Origin: Oscillospiraceae bacterium
Lineage (GTDB): Bacteria; Bacillota; Clostridia; Oscillospirales; Oscillospiraceae
Assembly: GCA_009781855.1 (NCBI GenBank)
Contig: WQUY01000005.1
Coordinates: forward strand, 1 to 57,208
Length of the DNA stretch: 57,208 nucleotides
Direction: 5' to 3'
In this document: positions 16,279 to 24,879 of the stretch, piece after piece
Numbering within the stretch: position 1 is the stretch's first letter
Layout: the number at the start of each line of letters is the position of its first letter
The notes under the pieces: model-generated
What the model saw: the letters and a program-made list of their open reading frames with translations, nothing else
Told to the model about the DNA's origin: nothing
Databases searched by the model: none
Program-made: the position numbers and the translations under genes

Positions 16279-17550
16279 ATGGGGATTTCATATCATACCA
16301 ATAGGTTGCTAAGAGCTTGGAAGCAGTATGGGCTTATTGCCATGCTGAGGATGGTTAGGCATAGGATGAAGACGCGCATGGTGGGGCATAGCAAATCGGG
16401 AGATTGTCCAATAGCGGAGTTATACGATGATTTGTTGAGAAAATACAATTCCGCAGAAATCAAAGGCATAGCAATTATACCGTCTGCATTTGAATTTGAT
16501 GACCTGTATAATCAAAGAACAATCAATCTTGCAAAGCATCTTTCGGATGATGGGTATGGTGTTATTTATGTGGCGTGGCAATGGCATAAAGGCGAAATCC
16601 TGGAAAGAAACTACCAATATGTGTTCAAAAATGTCATACAGGTGCCTTTGTATGAATTTATAGAAACCCACCATAAGCTAAAAATCTTTTTGCCGCTGCC
16701 TGATAAAAAATATATCATCATGCTTCCGGCAAAAATCTTTTGCGACTTGGTATTTTTTATGAAAGAAAACTTCTTTCATATCTATTATGACATTATGGAT
16801 GATTGGGAGCAGTTTCATGCTGAGGGGCAGGCGCCATGGTATATAAGAAGCGTTGAGGAAGCGGCGTTACTCAATGCAGACAGGATTACAGCTGTATCCA
16901 TGCCGCTGGTGCAAAAATTTGCATTTCTGAGAGCGGATATAACACTTGTTGGCAATGGTCTGTATCCCAAGCTGCTTGGGGAACCGATTGCGCATAAAAA
17001 AGCGGAAAACAAAAAACCGAACAACAAAATAACCATAGGTTACTTCGGACATCTAACCGACTCGTGGTTTGATTGGGATATGCTGTTTCAAATGCTCAAA
17101 AAACATGAGGAAATACACCTTGAAGTGATAGGATATGGGGCATCTGAGGCAACAAGAAGCACTGCGCAGAAGTACGCTAACATAGAACTGCTTGGAAAGA
17201 TAAACCCACGCGACTTGCACAAATATGCAGCCGGATGGGATGTTGCGATAATACCATTCAAAAAATCAACGCTTTCTGAAGCTGTCGATCCCATAAAAAT
17301 ATATGAGTATTTATACTTGGGGTTACCGACGGTTGTCACAGGCATACCGCATTTGAAAGACTATCCGTATGTTGAAGTAACAGAAAATGACCCTGAATCA
17401 TTTTATCAGGCCACTATGAAACTCTATGAAAAGAGACTTTGCGGTGCGGTGGATTATTCAGTAATCAGTGACTTTCTTTCTGATAAAACCTGGAACAAGC
17501 GGTTTGAGCAGATGTTTGAAAAAAACTTTTTGACGAAGCTGTATTGGTAA
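16279..17550 (+). CDS. Glycosyltransferase (GT-B, GT4-like)
   Basis: 423 residues. The first half has an unusual N-terminal domain with FHIYYDIMDDWEQFH and ITAVSMPLVQKF, as in WsaF/TagF-like or family 1 transferases that share the D-x-x-D-D pattern. The second half has KITIGYFGHLTDSWFDWDML and the donor-site DPIKIYEYLYLGLPTVVTGIP with conserved K-x-Y-E-Y, typical of exopolysaccharide GT4-like enzymes. The ATG at 16279 follows GGGGA by 9 nt; a TTG at 16264 is less likely. It probably builds a surface glycan with the neighbouring enzymes; its specificity is unknown. Confidence 0.83.
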   Translation: MGISYHTNRLLRAWKQYGLIAMLRMVRHRMKTRMVGHSKSGDCPIAELYDDLLRKYNSAEIKGIAIIPSAFEFDDLYNQRTINLAKHLSDDGYGVIYVAWQWHKGEILERNYQYVFKNVIQVPLYEFIETHHKLKIFLPLPDKKYIIMLPAKIFCDLVFFMKENFFHIYYDIMDDWEQFHAEGQAPWYIRSVEEAALLNADRITAVSMPLVQKFAFLRADITLVGNGLYPKLLGEPIAHKKAENKKPNNKITIGYFGHLTDSWFDWDMLFQMLKKHEEIHLEVIGYGASEATRSTAQKYANIELLGKINPRDLHKYAAGWDVAIIPFKKSTLSEAVDPIKIYEYLYLGLPTVVTGIPHLKDYPYVEVTENDPESFYQATMKLYEKRLCGAVDYSVISDFLSDKTWNKRFEQMFEKNFLTKLYW

Positions 17551-17578
17551 ACCTTGTAGGGCGATAAGGATTATTGAT

Positions 17579-20215
17579 TTGGAAAATATGAACGTATCAA
17601 CAAGCACATGGGATGAAGTTGCAAAAGGATATACAACGACTATTGATGGCAGCGAGCGTGAGCTTGCGGATTCCATCTTAGCTGTTTTGAAGAAAAACGG
17701 CATCCGGCCAAATAGCAAATTGCTGGAGCTGGGGTGCGGCAGTGGCCATCTTTCAGCATGTCTTAATATGGCGGGCTACAGTACCCATATGCTTGATTTC
17801 AGTCATGAAGCGCTGAGTAAAGCGCGTCAGACCTTTGAGACGCTGGGGCTTTGTGGCGAATTCATTCATGGTGATATTTTAAACATGGAAGCGTTGCAGG
17901 ATAATGACTACGACTTGGTATGGAATAGTGGGGTGATGGAGCACTTTGCCGATGATACGATACTTGAGGCTTTTGACAATTTAAAAAAAGTTTCAAAGCG
18001 TATGTTTGTGCTTGTTCCCAACCCTGATTCGGTTTCATATTTACTGATGAGATATGTAAGGCAAGCACAAAAAAACTGGCCATATGGGAAAGAGTATCTG
18101 CGCTCCGATTATGTTGAAGTGATAAATGCAGCAGGGTTTGACAAAGTGTCCTCATATTATATGGGCAAGTCATGGACAAGCCACAACTTCAAAATGGCTA
18201 TGGGAGATGCAAAATATGTAGATGCGTATACGGATATGGTTGCAAAAGGACTTATGCCGGAGCGTGAGCAATATCTGATTGGATATTTTGCGTCTACGGA
18301 AGAAGATATACCAGTTTCGGTTGAATCGGAATCAGATTCTATACACTCAAAGAGCATTCTAGAAGACATCGAGGCACAAGGCCGCGATTTGCTGAGGAGT
18401 AATTTTTTGCGCTCAGCGGCCACACGAAATGCAGAAGTGTTAACAGAGATTAGTGACTTAAACGCTGAGCGTTTTGGATTAGAACTGAGCCTGCATGAAC
18501 TGAGTCAAGAATTTGAGAAAGAAGCCGGGCGCGTCGCGTGGTATGCAGCGGAGCTTGCTTTGAAAGAAAAAATACTTATTGAGACACAGGAAGCACATGA
18601 GCAAGAGCTGAGACATCTGGAAGATGAGCATGCTTCAATAGAGCTAAGACACCAACAAGAAAAAAGTATTATAGAATATGAAATGGCAAGCATGTCTGCA
18701 TTCATGCATCAGGAGATAAGTAGTCTTGAGGAAAAATATGAAAATCTAATACGGCAACAGGAAAAGGAAGCGGGGCAGGCGTTAGCGGCTGCCAAAAGGT
18801 CGGAAGAACGCTTGAGCGAGTCGTTAGAAAAATCCAACCAAATAATCGCAGAGGCTCTGGCAAAAGCCAATGACCTATTTGAAACACGATTGTTTAAGGT
18901 TTTGCATTTTCTCAAAAGAACAGGCAATCAATTCATTAAAGGAAAGTGGGCAGAAAAGAAAAATTACCTTAAGTGGCTGAGTTCGCATATAAGGCGCAAG
19001 CATTACATTGACAGAGGATATAACCCGATTCATGCGATTACCGATGTGCTCGACGCGGCAGCTCGGGAAAGTGTACATGGCGAACATATAAGCGGAGAGG
19101 ATGTAAGAAAAGACGCTACAGAAAGTGGACATTCAGGTCTGATGCGCCCAGCGGTGGGTGACGCTTCGGGTTATGAGAGAATACTCTATGTGTATCAATG
19201 GGCGACTATGGGCGGGGTTGAGCGAGTTTTTCTCAATCGCGCAAGAGCCTTTAAGCAGCACGGGCTAAAAATCAGAGTCGATATCTACTTTTTTCACGAC
19301 TCAGGGGGGTTGGATAATTTCAAGCAATACATAAAGTATTTTGGACTTGAAGATTATCTTAGCGTTGTCAGAAATATAGATGAGCGAGTGTACAGCAGAA
19401 TCTTTACATTCGATACACCAGAGGTTTTCGCTATTGTCAAAGACACTTCAAAAGTGATTGTTGAATGCCACACGCCATACAAGAAAATGCGTGAATACCT
19501 CAAATCGATGCCCGTAGATATAGCGGGTCTGGTTGCGCCTGGAGAAGCATTTTTGAATTTAATCATAAAAGAAGTGCCCAAAAGTCTGCACAATAAGCTC
19601 TTTATATTACCTAATTTTTACTTCGAAAATGTGGCCTGCGTTACCCCGTCTAAAATATGGGATAAAACTCCCATTTTCTATTTTGGCAGAATGGATTCCC
19701 TAAAAAATACTAAAGAAATTTTGGAAATGTTTCGTAGCCTGAAACGTGAAAGAGGCGATGACTATATCTTAGTTCTTGCAGGAACTGTAATAAAAGATGA
19801 CCTTGACTTGGCTAAAGTGGCCAAAGCCTTAGCAATTGAAGATAGGCTGACATATTTACCGCCTGTCCCATTTGAGAAAGTGGACGAATTACTATATACC
19901 ATCAAGGCTCACAGAGGGATTTTTATATCCTCATCAACAGGTGAGAGTTTTGGTTTATCAGCGCTTGAAGCGATGGGAAGCGGTGTGCCGGTGATGCTTT
20001 CCGACATAAAGTGCCATGAAGCATTGGTTGACAACGATCCCGACTTTCTGTATGAATCAGGGGCTTTGGATGCGGCAGTTTCGAAAATAGGGATGATTGA
20101 GCAAAATTATGATGAATTTTCGGGCAAAGTAAAGCTGTATTCACAAAAATTCAACAGCGCAAATTTTATCACCAGTTGGAAGGCTTTGATGAAGCAGCAA
20201 TTCAAAGAAGTTTAA
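17579..20215 (+). CDS. Methyltransferase / coiled-coil / glycosyltransferase fusion
   Basis: 878 residues in three parts. Residues about 1-235 are a class I SAM methyltransferase (motif I LLELGCGSGHLSACL at 48-62; DLVWNSGVMEHF). About 275-430 is a long, highly charged coiled coil rich in Glu and Lys. From 532 to the end is a GT4 domain: YVYQWATMGGVERV, FYFGRMDSLKNTKE, STGESFGLSALEAMGSGVPVM. The last part is a paralogue of the stand-alone enzyme at 12900. The TTG start has AAGGA 8-9 nt upstream; ATG 17588 is possible. The layout resembles O-antigen chain-terminating proteins that join a methyltransferase to a coiled-coil molecular ruler. That comparison is inference. Confidence 0.85.
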   Translation: MENMNVSTSTWDEVAKGYTTTIDGSERELADSILAVLKKNGIRPNSKLLELGCGSGHLSACLNMAGYSTHMLDFSHEALSKARQTFETLGLCGEFIHGDILNMEALQDNDYDLVWNSGVMEHFADDTILEAFDNLKKVSKRMFVLVPNPDSVSYLLMRYVRQAQKNWPYGKEYLRSDYVEVINAAGFDKVSSYYMGKSWTSHNFKMAMGDAKYVDAYTDMVAKGLMPEREQYLIGYFASTEEDIPVSVESESDSIHSKSILEDIEAQGRDLLRSNFLRSAATRNAEVLTEISDLNAERFGLELSLHELSQEFEKEAGRVAWYAAELALKEKILIETQEAHEQELRHLEDEHASIELRHQQEKSIIEYEMASMSAFMHQEISSLEEKYENLIRQQEKEAGQALAAAKRSEERLSESLEKSNQIIAEALAKANDLFETRLFKVLHFLKRTGNQFIKGKWAEKKNYLKWLSSHIRRKHYIDRGYNPIHAITDVLDAAARESVHGEHISGEDVRKDATESGHSGLMRPAVGDASGYERILYVYQWATMGGVERVFLNRARAFKQHGLKIRVDIYFFHDSGGLDNFKQYIKYFGLEDYLSVVRNIDERVYSRIFTFDTPEVFAIVKDTSKVIVECHTPYKKMREYLKSMPVDIAGLVAPGEAFLNLIIKEVPKSLHNKLFILPNFYFENVACVTPSKIWDKTPIFYFGRMDSLKNTKEILEMFRSLKRERGDDYILVLAGTVIKDDLDLAKVAKALAIEDRLTYLPPVPFEKVDELLYTIKAHRGIFISSSTGESFGLSALEAMGSGVPVMLSDIKCHEALVDNDPDFLYESGALDAAVSKIGMIEQNYDEFSGKVKLYSQKFNSANFITSWKALMKQQFKEV

Positions 20216-20229
20216 GGACTTCTTTTGTA

Positions 20230-20258
20230 TTGATTGTCTATATACTTTATGGTAGAAT
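20230..20258 (+). promoter_or_regulatory. Promoter of the rhodanese gene
   Basis: TTGATT (20230-20235) and TAGAAT (20253-20258) lie 17 bp apart, about 33 nt before the ATG at 20291. It is the likely first promoter for the downstream redox and transport genes, if they are co-transcribed through the hairpin at 21367. Confidence 0.6.
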
Positions 20259-20290
20259 CACTTGCAATGTTTACTTCAAAGGAGACAGAC

Positions 20291-21361
20291 ATGATGAAAA
20301 AAATACTCTCGTTGTTTTTAGTTTTGATTATGGTTATTGCCTTTGTGGCAGGGTGTGCAAATGACACTGCACCACCCACGGTTACACCCGAACCCTCAAC
20401 ACCGCCTGCATCCGGTACTCCGGCAGAGCCGACGGTACAAGAACGGCCGACCGGGCCGGTGATGATCAGCGTTTCGGAGCTTCAGGGCATGATGGGCGAT
20501 GACAACCTGATACTCATCGGCGCGATCAACCCAACTGCGGCTTTAGTACCGTTTTCAAATGCGGCAAATCCAATCAGAGGCTCACTTCTGGTCTGGACAG
20601 ACGACATTTACGGCCCCGATCCTGATGCATTATCTCCCGAATTACAATTTGGCAGAATGCCGCTTGCACAAATGGAAAATCTGCTCTCAAGAGCGGGCAT
20701 AACAGGAGACTCTATAATAGTGGCTTACCATTCAGATGCTGCGGCAGTCGGCGCAAGGCTTGCCTGGCATCTATATATGTTGGGACTCAATGTCAGATTT
20801 TTAGATGGCGGTGTACCTGCATGGCGTGCGGCTAACGGAGCAACAGGCTCCAGCAATAGACTGAGTAGCCAAGCCGTACAAAATGATTTCAGAGCGCCGG
20901 ATTTCGACCCCTCAGTGAATAATGTGACAATCTATCAGGTCATCGAAGCAGCGCAAAATCCTGATGAGTGGGTAATCATCGACACACGTTCAGATGGCGA
21001 ATACAATGGCGAACGTGTCGGAGCATCATCGGGTGGATTTGGCACAGGCAGGATAAAAGGCGCTGTTCATGTTGAGTGGGCCAGAGCATACGATAATGAC
21101 GGTTTGCGCCTTCCGGAAGCACAACTCAGAGAACTCTATGGCTTTATAGGCGACAGAAATGCTATTGTCTTTTGTCAGGGTGGGATTAGATCGTCATATA
21201 CATGGATATTGTTAAGAGACCTTGGATTTAACGTATGGAATTATGATGGGTCGTGGATTGAGTGGTCATATGCAGCGTCTACGGCCGGCAATTTTGCAGA
21301 CAGAGCACTCGTTTTGGAGCTGACAGAGCTGTGGTCTGATAACGGCGGAGTAATATCGTAA
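20291..21361 (+). CDS. Rhodanese-like sulfurtransferase lipoprotein
   Basis: 356 residues: a lipoprotein signal (MMKKILSLFLVLIMVIAFVAGC, lipid-bearing Cys), a Pro/Thr-rich linker, then two rhodanese domains. The first (about 55-195) has YHSDAA where the active Cys should be and is probably structural. The second (about 210-345) has WVIIDTRSDGEY and the active loop FCQGGIRSSY with its catalytic Cys. Rhodaneses carry sulfur, and some can carry selenium, as a persulfide or perselenide. It is anchored outside the cell. The ATG at 20291 follows AAAGGAG. The order rhodanese, redox proteins, TVP38 and YnjBCD-like transporter recalls E. coli ydjXYZ-ynjABCDE, where ynjE is a rhodanese. Confidence 0.88.
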   Translation: MMKKILSLFLVLIMVIAFVAGCANDTAPPTVTPEPSTPPASGTPAEPTVQERPTGPVMISVSELQGMMGDDNLILIGAINPTAALVPFSNAANPIRGSLLVWTDDIYGPDPDALSPELQFGRMPLAQMENLLSRAGITGDSIIVAYHSDAAAVGARLAWHLYMLGLNVRFLDGGVPAWRAANGATGSSNRLSSQAVQNDFRAPDFDPSVNNVTIYQVIEAAQNPDEWVIIDTRSDGEYNGERVGASSGGFGTGRIKGAVHVEWARAYDNDGLRLPEAQLRELYGFIGDRNAIVFCQGGIRSSYTWILLRDLGFNVWNYDGSWIEWSYAASTAGNFADRALVLELTELWSDNGGVIS

Positions 21362-21366
21362 CAAGA

Positions 21367-21385
21367 GGGCGGCATATTGCCGCCC
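21367..21385. repeat. GC-rich palindrome after the rhodanese gene
   Basis: GGGCGGCA and TGCCGCCC form a perfect 8-bp hairpin around a TAT loop, 6 nt after the stop. It shares its core with the hairpin at 28942-28964. It lacks a T-run, so it may be a repeat element, a weak terminator, or both. Confidence 0.65.
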
Positions 21386-21430
21386 CTACGTTCTTTACAC
21401 GCTACACTAACATATAGGGAGGCATTCTTC

Positions 21431-23215
21431 ATGGCTTATGAAAAAAGCATAATGGACAAGGTGCGCGAAATCGCACAAGATTGCCAGGGCGGACACATGT
21501 CTTTCTGCAATGCGCGTTGCCCGATGCATACCGATGCAACAAGGTATATTGAGCAAATCAGAGAGAACAAACTGACTGATGCGGTCAAAACAATCCGGGA
21601 AAAGTTGTTTCTGCCGGGTACTCTGGGGAGGGTATGCGCCCACCCTTGTGAACTCGAATGTAGAAGAAACACAGAATACGGGCAGCCCATTTCTATCGCG
21701 GCGCTTAAACGGTATGCAGCAGACAAGGCCGACAGCGAGGAGCTTTGGGATATTACAAAGAAATCATCCACCGGGAAAAAAGTCGCAGTAATCGGAGCAG
21801 GCCCTGCTGGGGCACAAGCTGCAATCGACATTTCGCGAGAAGGACATGCAGTAACAATATACGAAAAGCTGACTGTGGTTGGCGGAATGATGCGTGTGGG
21901 CATACCTGAATACCGCTTGCCACGCAACCTTATTGACTTTGAATACAGCTACCTGACCAAACTTGGCATTGAGTTTAAACTCGGAGTAGAGGTTGGTAAA
22001 GACATCAGTTTTGATGAGCTGAGCAACAACTACGATGCAGTGGTGCTTGCAAACGGGGCGCACAAGAGCTTTGTGCCTCCGGTCAAAGGAATAGAAGCGG
22101 ATGGAATCACAAATGCAGTTGATTTCTTAAGAGGTGTTTCACTGGGTGAAAACGCTTTTGAAGTCAAAGGCAAAGTGCTTGTAATAGGCGGCGGAGATGT
22201 CACAATGGATTGTGCACGCACCTCTGTTCGTCTTGGGGCGCAGAGTGTTACGGTGGCTTCACTTGAATGTGAGGTAGAGCTACCTGCTTCGGGACATGAG
22301 CAGCACGAGGCCAGGCAAGAAGGCGTTTTTATAAACTGCGGCTGGGGAGCGGAAGAAATTCTGAGTGAAGGCGGCAGCGTAAAGGCAGTTGTGTTCAAAC
22401 AATGCCTCTCAGTTTTTGATGCCGAAGGCAGATTTGCTCCGACATATGGAGAAGAAAAGCTAACTATTCAGTGCGATACATTGATTTTTGCCACAGGCCA
22501 AATGGTTGTTGATGCGGCAAATGGAGCTTTAGATCAAGGTGCCGGAGGCAGATACATTGTAGATAGAAACACCCTATCCACAAAGATAGATAATGTGTTT
22601 GTAGCAGGGGATAGCGCCGGAGGAACAATCGTGGTCGAAGCTATGGCGCTTGGACGTAAGGCTGCGATTTCAGTAAACAGATTACTCTCTGGTGTGGATT
22701 TGACAAAGGATAGAGATTTTAAAAGCGAATATGATTTCAAATCAGAGCTTGACATTCCCTTGCCAAAAGATGTAAAAGATACGCCGAGAAATTACACAAA
22801 AATGCTTGACCCGATAGAGCGCACAAAGAGTTTCGTCGAATGTGATTTGGGCTTTGATGAAAGCATTGCACGAGCTGAAAGCGAACGTTGCTTAAAGTGC
22901 GAATGTAAGGAATGTATGAAAGAGTGCATCATGTTCAATGATTTTACACTCTATCCCGGAGCGTTGTTTAAAAAATTCCTAGAAGATGGAGATATGGAGC
23001 CAATCATTGCATATTCATGTAACATGTGTGATCAATGTACGCTCGTCTGTCCCAAGGAGTTTAAGTTTGCCGAACTATTTGGCGCTATGCGCAAGGATAT
23101 GGTCAAAGCAAATCACGGTCAGTCGCCGATGCCAGGGCATAAGGCAATCAACATGCATCAGAAATTGGGCTTCTCAAAGCTCTTTACTGTAAGAATCAGA
23201 GGGGGTAGCAAATAA
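21431..23215 (+). CDS. FAD-dependent Fe-S oxidoreductase, GltD-like
   Basis: 594 residues. The N-terminal part has Cys-rich Fe-S motifs (CNARCPMH; GRVCAHPCELECRR) as in GltD, DPD and NfnB-type proteins. An FAD Rossmann motif VIGAGPAGAQAA near residue 120 and an NAD(P) motif VIGGGDVTMDCAR near 250 follow, then the second FAD motif NVFVAGDSAGG. The C-terminal 110 residues add cysteines in CLKCECKECMKEC and CNMCDQCTLVCPKEF. This tail probably couples it to the CCG-domain protein encoded next, with 1-nt overlap. It should carry electrons between NAD(P)H and Fe-S partners. The ATG follows GGGAGG. Its electron partner and substrate are unknown. Confidence 0.87.
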   Translation: MAYEKSIMDKVREIAQDCQGGHMSFCNARCPMHTDATRYIEQIRENKLTDAVKTIREKLFLPGTLGRVCAHPCELECRRNTEYGQPISIAALKRYAADKADSEELWDITKKSSTGKKVAVIGAGPAGAQAAIDISREGHAVTIYEKLTVVGGMMRVGIPEYRLPRNLIDFEYSYLTKLGIEFKLGVEVGKDISFDELSNNYDAVVLANGAHKSFVPPVKGIEADGITNAVDFLRGVSLGENAFEVKGKVLVIGGGDVTMDCARTSVRLGAQSVTVASLECEVELPASGHEQHEARQEGVFINCGWGAEEILSEGGSVKAVVFKQCLSVFDAEGRFAPTYGEEKLTIQCDTLIFATGQMVVDAANGALDQGAGGRYIVDRNTLSTKIDNVFVAGDSAGGTIVVEAMALGRKAAISVNRLLSGVDLTKDRDFKSEYDFKSELDIPLPKDVKDTPRNYTKMLDPIERTKSFVECDLGFDESIARAESERCLKCECKECMKECIMFNDFTLYPGALFKKFLEDGDMEPIIAYSCNMCDQCTLVCPKEFKFAELFGAMRKDMVKANHGQSPMPGHKAINMHQKLGFSKLFTVRIRGGSK

Positions 23216-23979
23216 TGTCCAGAAAAGCGTTTTTACCCGGATGTGCGCTGCCGTCGTACAGCCCGGAGAATGTTTCACAATGTTTAAAATATCTCAAAAC
23301 GAAATTTCCGGATCTTTCAGTTGTCCAAAAGTGCTGTGGGAAACCCACTTCGGCAGTTGGCCAGGCAGCGCTCTTTAGTAAGCGCTTCGCCGGTCTTGTT
23401 GAAGATATAAAGTTTTGCGGAGCCGACGAGGTGATTGTCGCTTGCCAGAGCTGTATGAAAGTACTCAAAGGCTGTAATGATTACAAGACGACTTCGCTTT
23501 GGGAGCTTTTTCCTCAAATCGGTCTGCCACCGGAAATGGTCGGAAAGGCAAAAGACAGCGATGCGGTATTTTCGGTACAAGATTCCTGCTCAGTGCGTGA
23601 CTATACCGGAATTCACGATGGCATCCGTTGGATACTTACAGAGCTTGGATACAAATATGAGGAGCCGGAAAGAACACGTGCCACAACACGTTGCTGTGGG
23701 TTTGGCGGCATGGTTGGTCCTGCCAATCCGGATGTGGCATTTAGGGTCATGAAGCGTAGAGTAGATGATTTTAAAACGCCTTACATTGTCACATATTGCG
23801 CGGCTTGTCGCCAGTCCATGCTCAAAGCAGGCGGCAAGGCATGGCATATTCTTGATTTGGTTTTTGGTGATGTGGTTTATGCAAATACAGCGCCGCCGGA
23901 GGACGTCCTGGCAAGCCCGGTCAAAGCGTGGAAAAATAGGTATAGAAGCAAGAGTCTTATTAAGAAAGCGTATAAATAG
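23215..23979 (+). CDS. HdrB-like CCG-domain protein
   Basis: 254 residues with two cysteine-rich (CCG) domains: LPGCALPSYSPEN, KCCGKPTSAVG and CQSCMK in the first half; VQDSCSVRD, RCCGFGGMVG and CAACRQSM in the second. In heterodisulfide reductase subunit B, GlpC and LutA such domains hold unusual 4Fe-4S clusters at disulfide or quinone-linked sites. It overlaps the upstream FAD/Fe-S gene by one base, so the pair is likely one enzyme. A disulfide, polysulfide or similar thiol substrate is possible given the rhodanese nearby, but that is inference. Confidence 0.85.
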   Translation: MSRKAFLPGCALPSYSPENVSQCLKYLKTKFPDLSVVQKCCGKPTSAVGQAALFSKRFAGLVEDIKFCGADEVIVACQSCMKVLKGCNDYKTTSLWELFPQIGLPPEMVGKAKDSDAVFSVQDSCSVRDYTGIHDGIRWILTELGYKYEEPERTRATTRCCGFGGMVGPANPDVAFRVMKRRVDDFKTPYIVTYCAACRQSMLKAGGKAWHILDLVFGDVVYANTAPPEDVLASPVKAWKNRYRSKSLIKKAYK

Positions 23980-23992
23980 AGCAGTCTTTGTA

Positions 23993-24014
23993 GGGAGACC
24001 GCCCCCGGTCTCCC
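23993..24014. repeat. GC-rich palindrome (GGGAGACCG hairpin)
   Basis: GGGAGACCG (23993-24001) and CGGTCTCCC (24006-24014) make a perfect 9-bp stem with a CCCC loop, just after the HdrB-like gene. It begins with TAGGG and ends with CCCACTA, like other GTAGGG-type intergenic hairpins. No T-run follows, so full termination is uncertain. Confidence 0.6.
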
Positions 24015-24044
24015 ACTATAGAATTGAGAGTTGGAGGGATAAAA

Positions 24045-24866
24045 ATGCTTGATCATGATGAAAAAAAAGTAGAAGCTGAGATTCAGGATGATATAGAAAC
24101 GGTTGTAGAGAGCAGCACAGAAGATATTTCCGAGGGTGCCGAAGCTGCGCTGGAGGAAGAAACAGCAAAAGCCGCACCGGAAAAGAAAAAGGGTGGACTG
24201 CTGAAAATAATCATATTCGTTGTAATCATCGCAGCCGTGGTCATTGCTGCATATGCGACAGGTCTTGTTGATAGAATACAGGACATCAGAGCGATGCAGG
24301 AATGGTTCAGTGGATTCGGATTCTGGGGATATCTCATCTTTGTGGTGGTATATGTATTGGCTGCCTCGTTTATGCTGCCTGCATTTCCGTTTACACTCGT
24401 AGCCGGTATTGTGTTTGGCCCAATTTTAGGTGGTATACTTTCATTGGTCGCTGCGACAATAGGCGCTGCCGTAGCCTTTATCGTTGCGCGTTATGTTGCA
24501 CGTGATACAATCGTAAGCAAGTTTGGAAGCAGTCCGCTATTTAAGAAAATAGACGACGGGCTCAGACAAAATGGGGTAAGCTTTCTTATACTCACGCGTC
24601 TCGTGCCGATATTCCCATACAATGTGCAAAACTATATATATGGCCTAACACCGATTAAATTAGCCACGTTTGCACTGGTTTCGTTTATTTGCATGGCACC
24701 GGGAGGATTTATATATGCATTTATGGCTGGAATAATAGTTGAGGAAGGCATTACTCCAATGTTGGCAGTCTACTTTGCAGGTGCTGGTGTAGCATTGTTC
24801 CTCGTGTCGCTGATACCGAAATACATTGCCAAGAAAAAAGGCATTAAACTCAAAGACGACGAATAA
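24045..24866 (+). CDS. TVP38/TMEM64-family membrane protein
   Basis: 273 residues. An acidic N-terminal tail (about 1-55) precedes a first helix (IIIFVVIIAAVVIAAYATG) and a DedA-like SNARE-associated domain of about five helices, with FPFTLVAGIVFGPILGG and the re-entrant segment LTRLVPIFPYNVQNYIYGLT. This matches TVP38/YdjX/YdjZ proteins. Their function is poorly known, with roles suggested in lipid scrambling or in selenite and metal handling. ATG 24045 has TTGGAGGGA upstream. In E. coli, YdjX and YdjZ are encoded next to ynjABCDE, as here. Confidence 0.88.
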   Translation: MLDHDEKKVEAEIQDDIETVVESSTEDISEGAEAALEEETAKAAPEKKKGGLLKIIIFVVIIAAVVIAAYATGLVDRIQDIRAMQEWFSGFGFWGYLIFVVVYVLAASFMLPAFPFTLVAGIVFGPILGGILSLVAATIGAAVAFIVARYVARDTIVSKFGSSPLFKKIDDGLRQNGVSFLILTRLVPIFPYNVQNYIYGLTPIKLATFALVSFICMAPGGFIYAFMAGIIVEEGITPMLAVYFAGAGVALFLVSLIPKYIAKKKGIKLKDDE

Positions 24867-24879
24867 GGAGCTGCATAAC

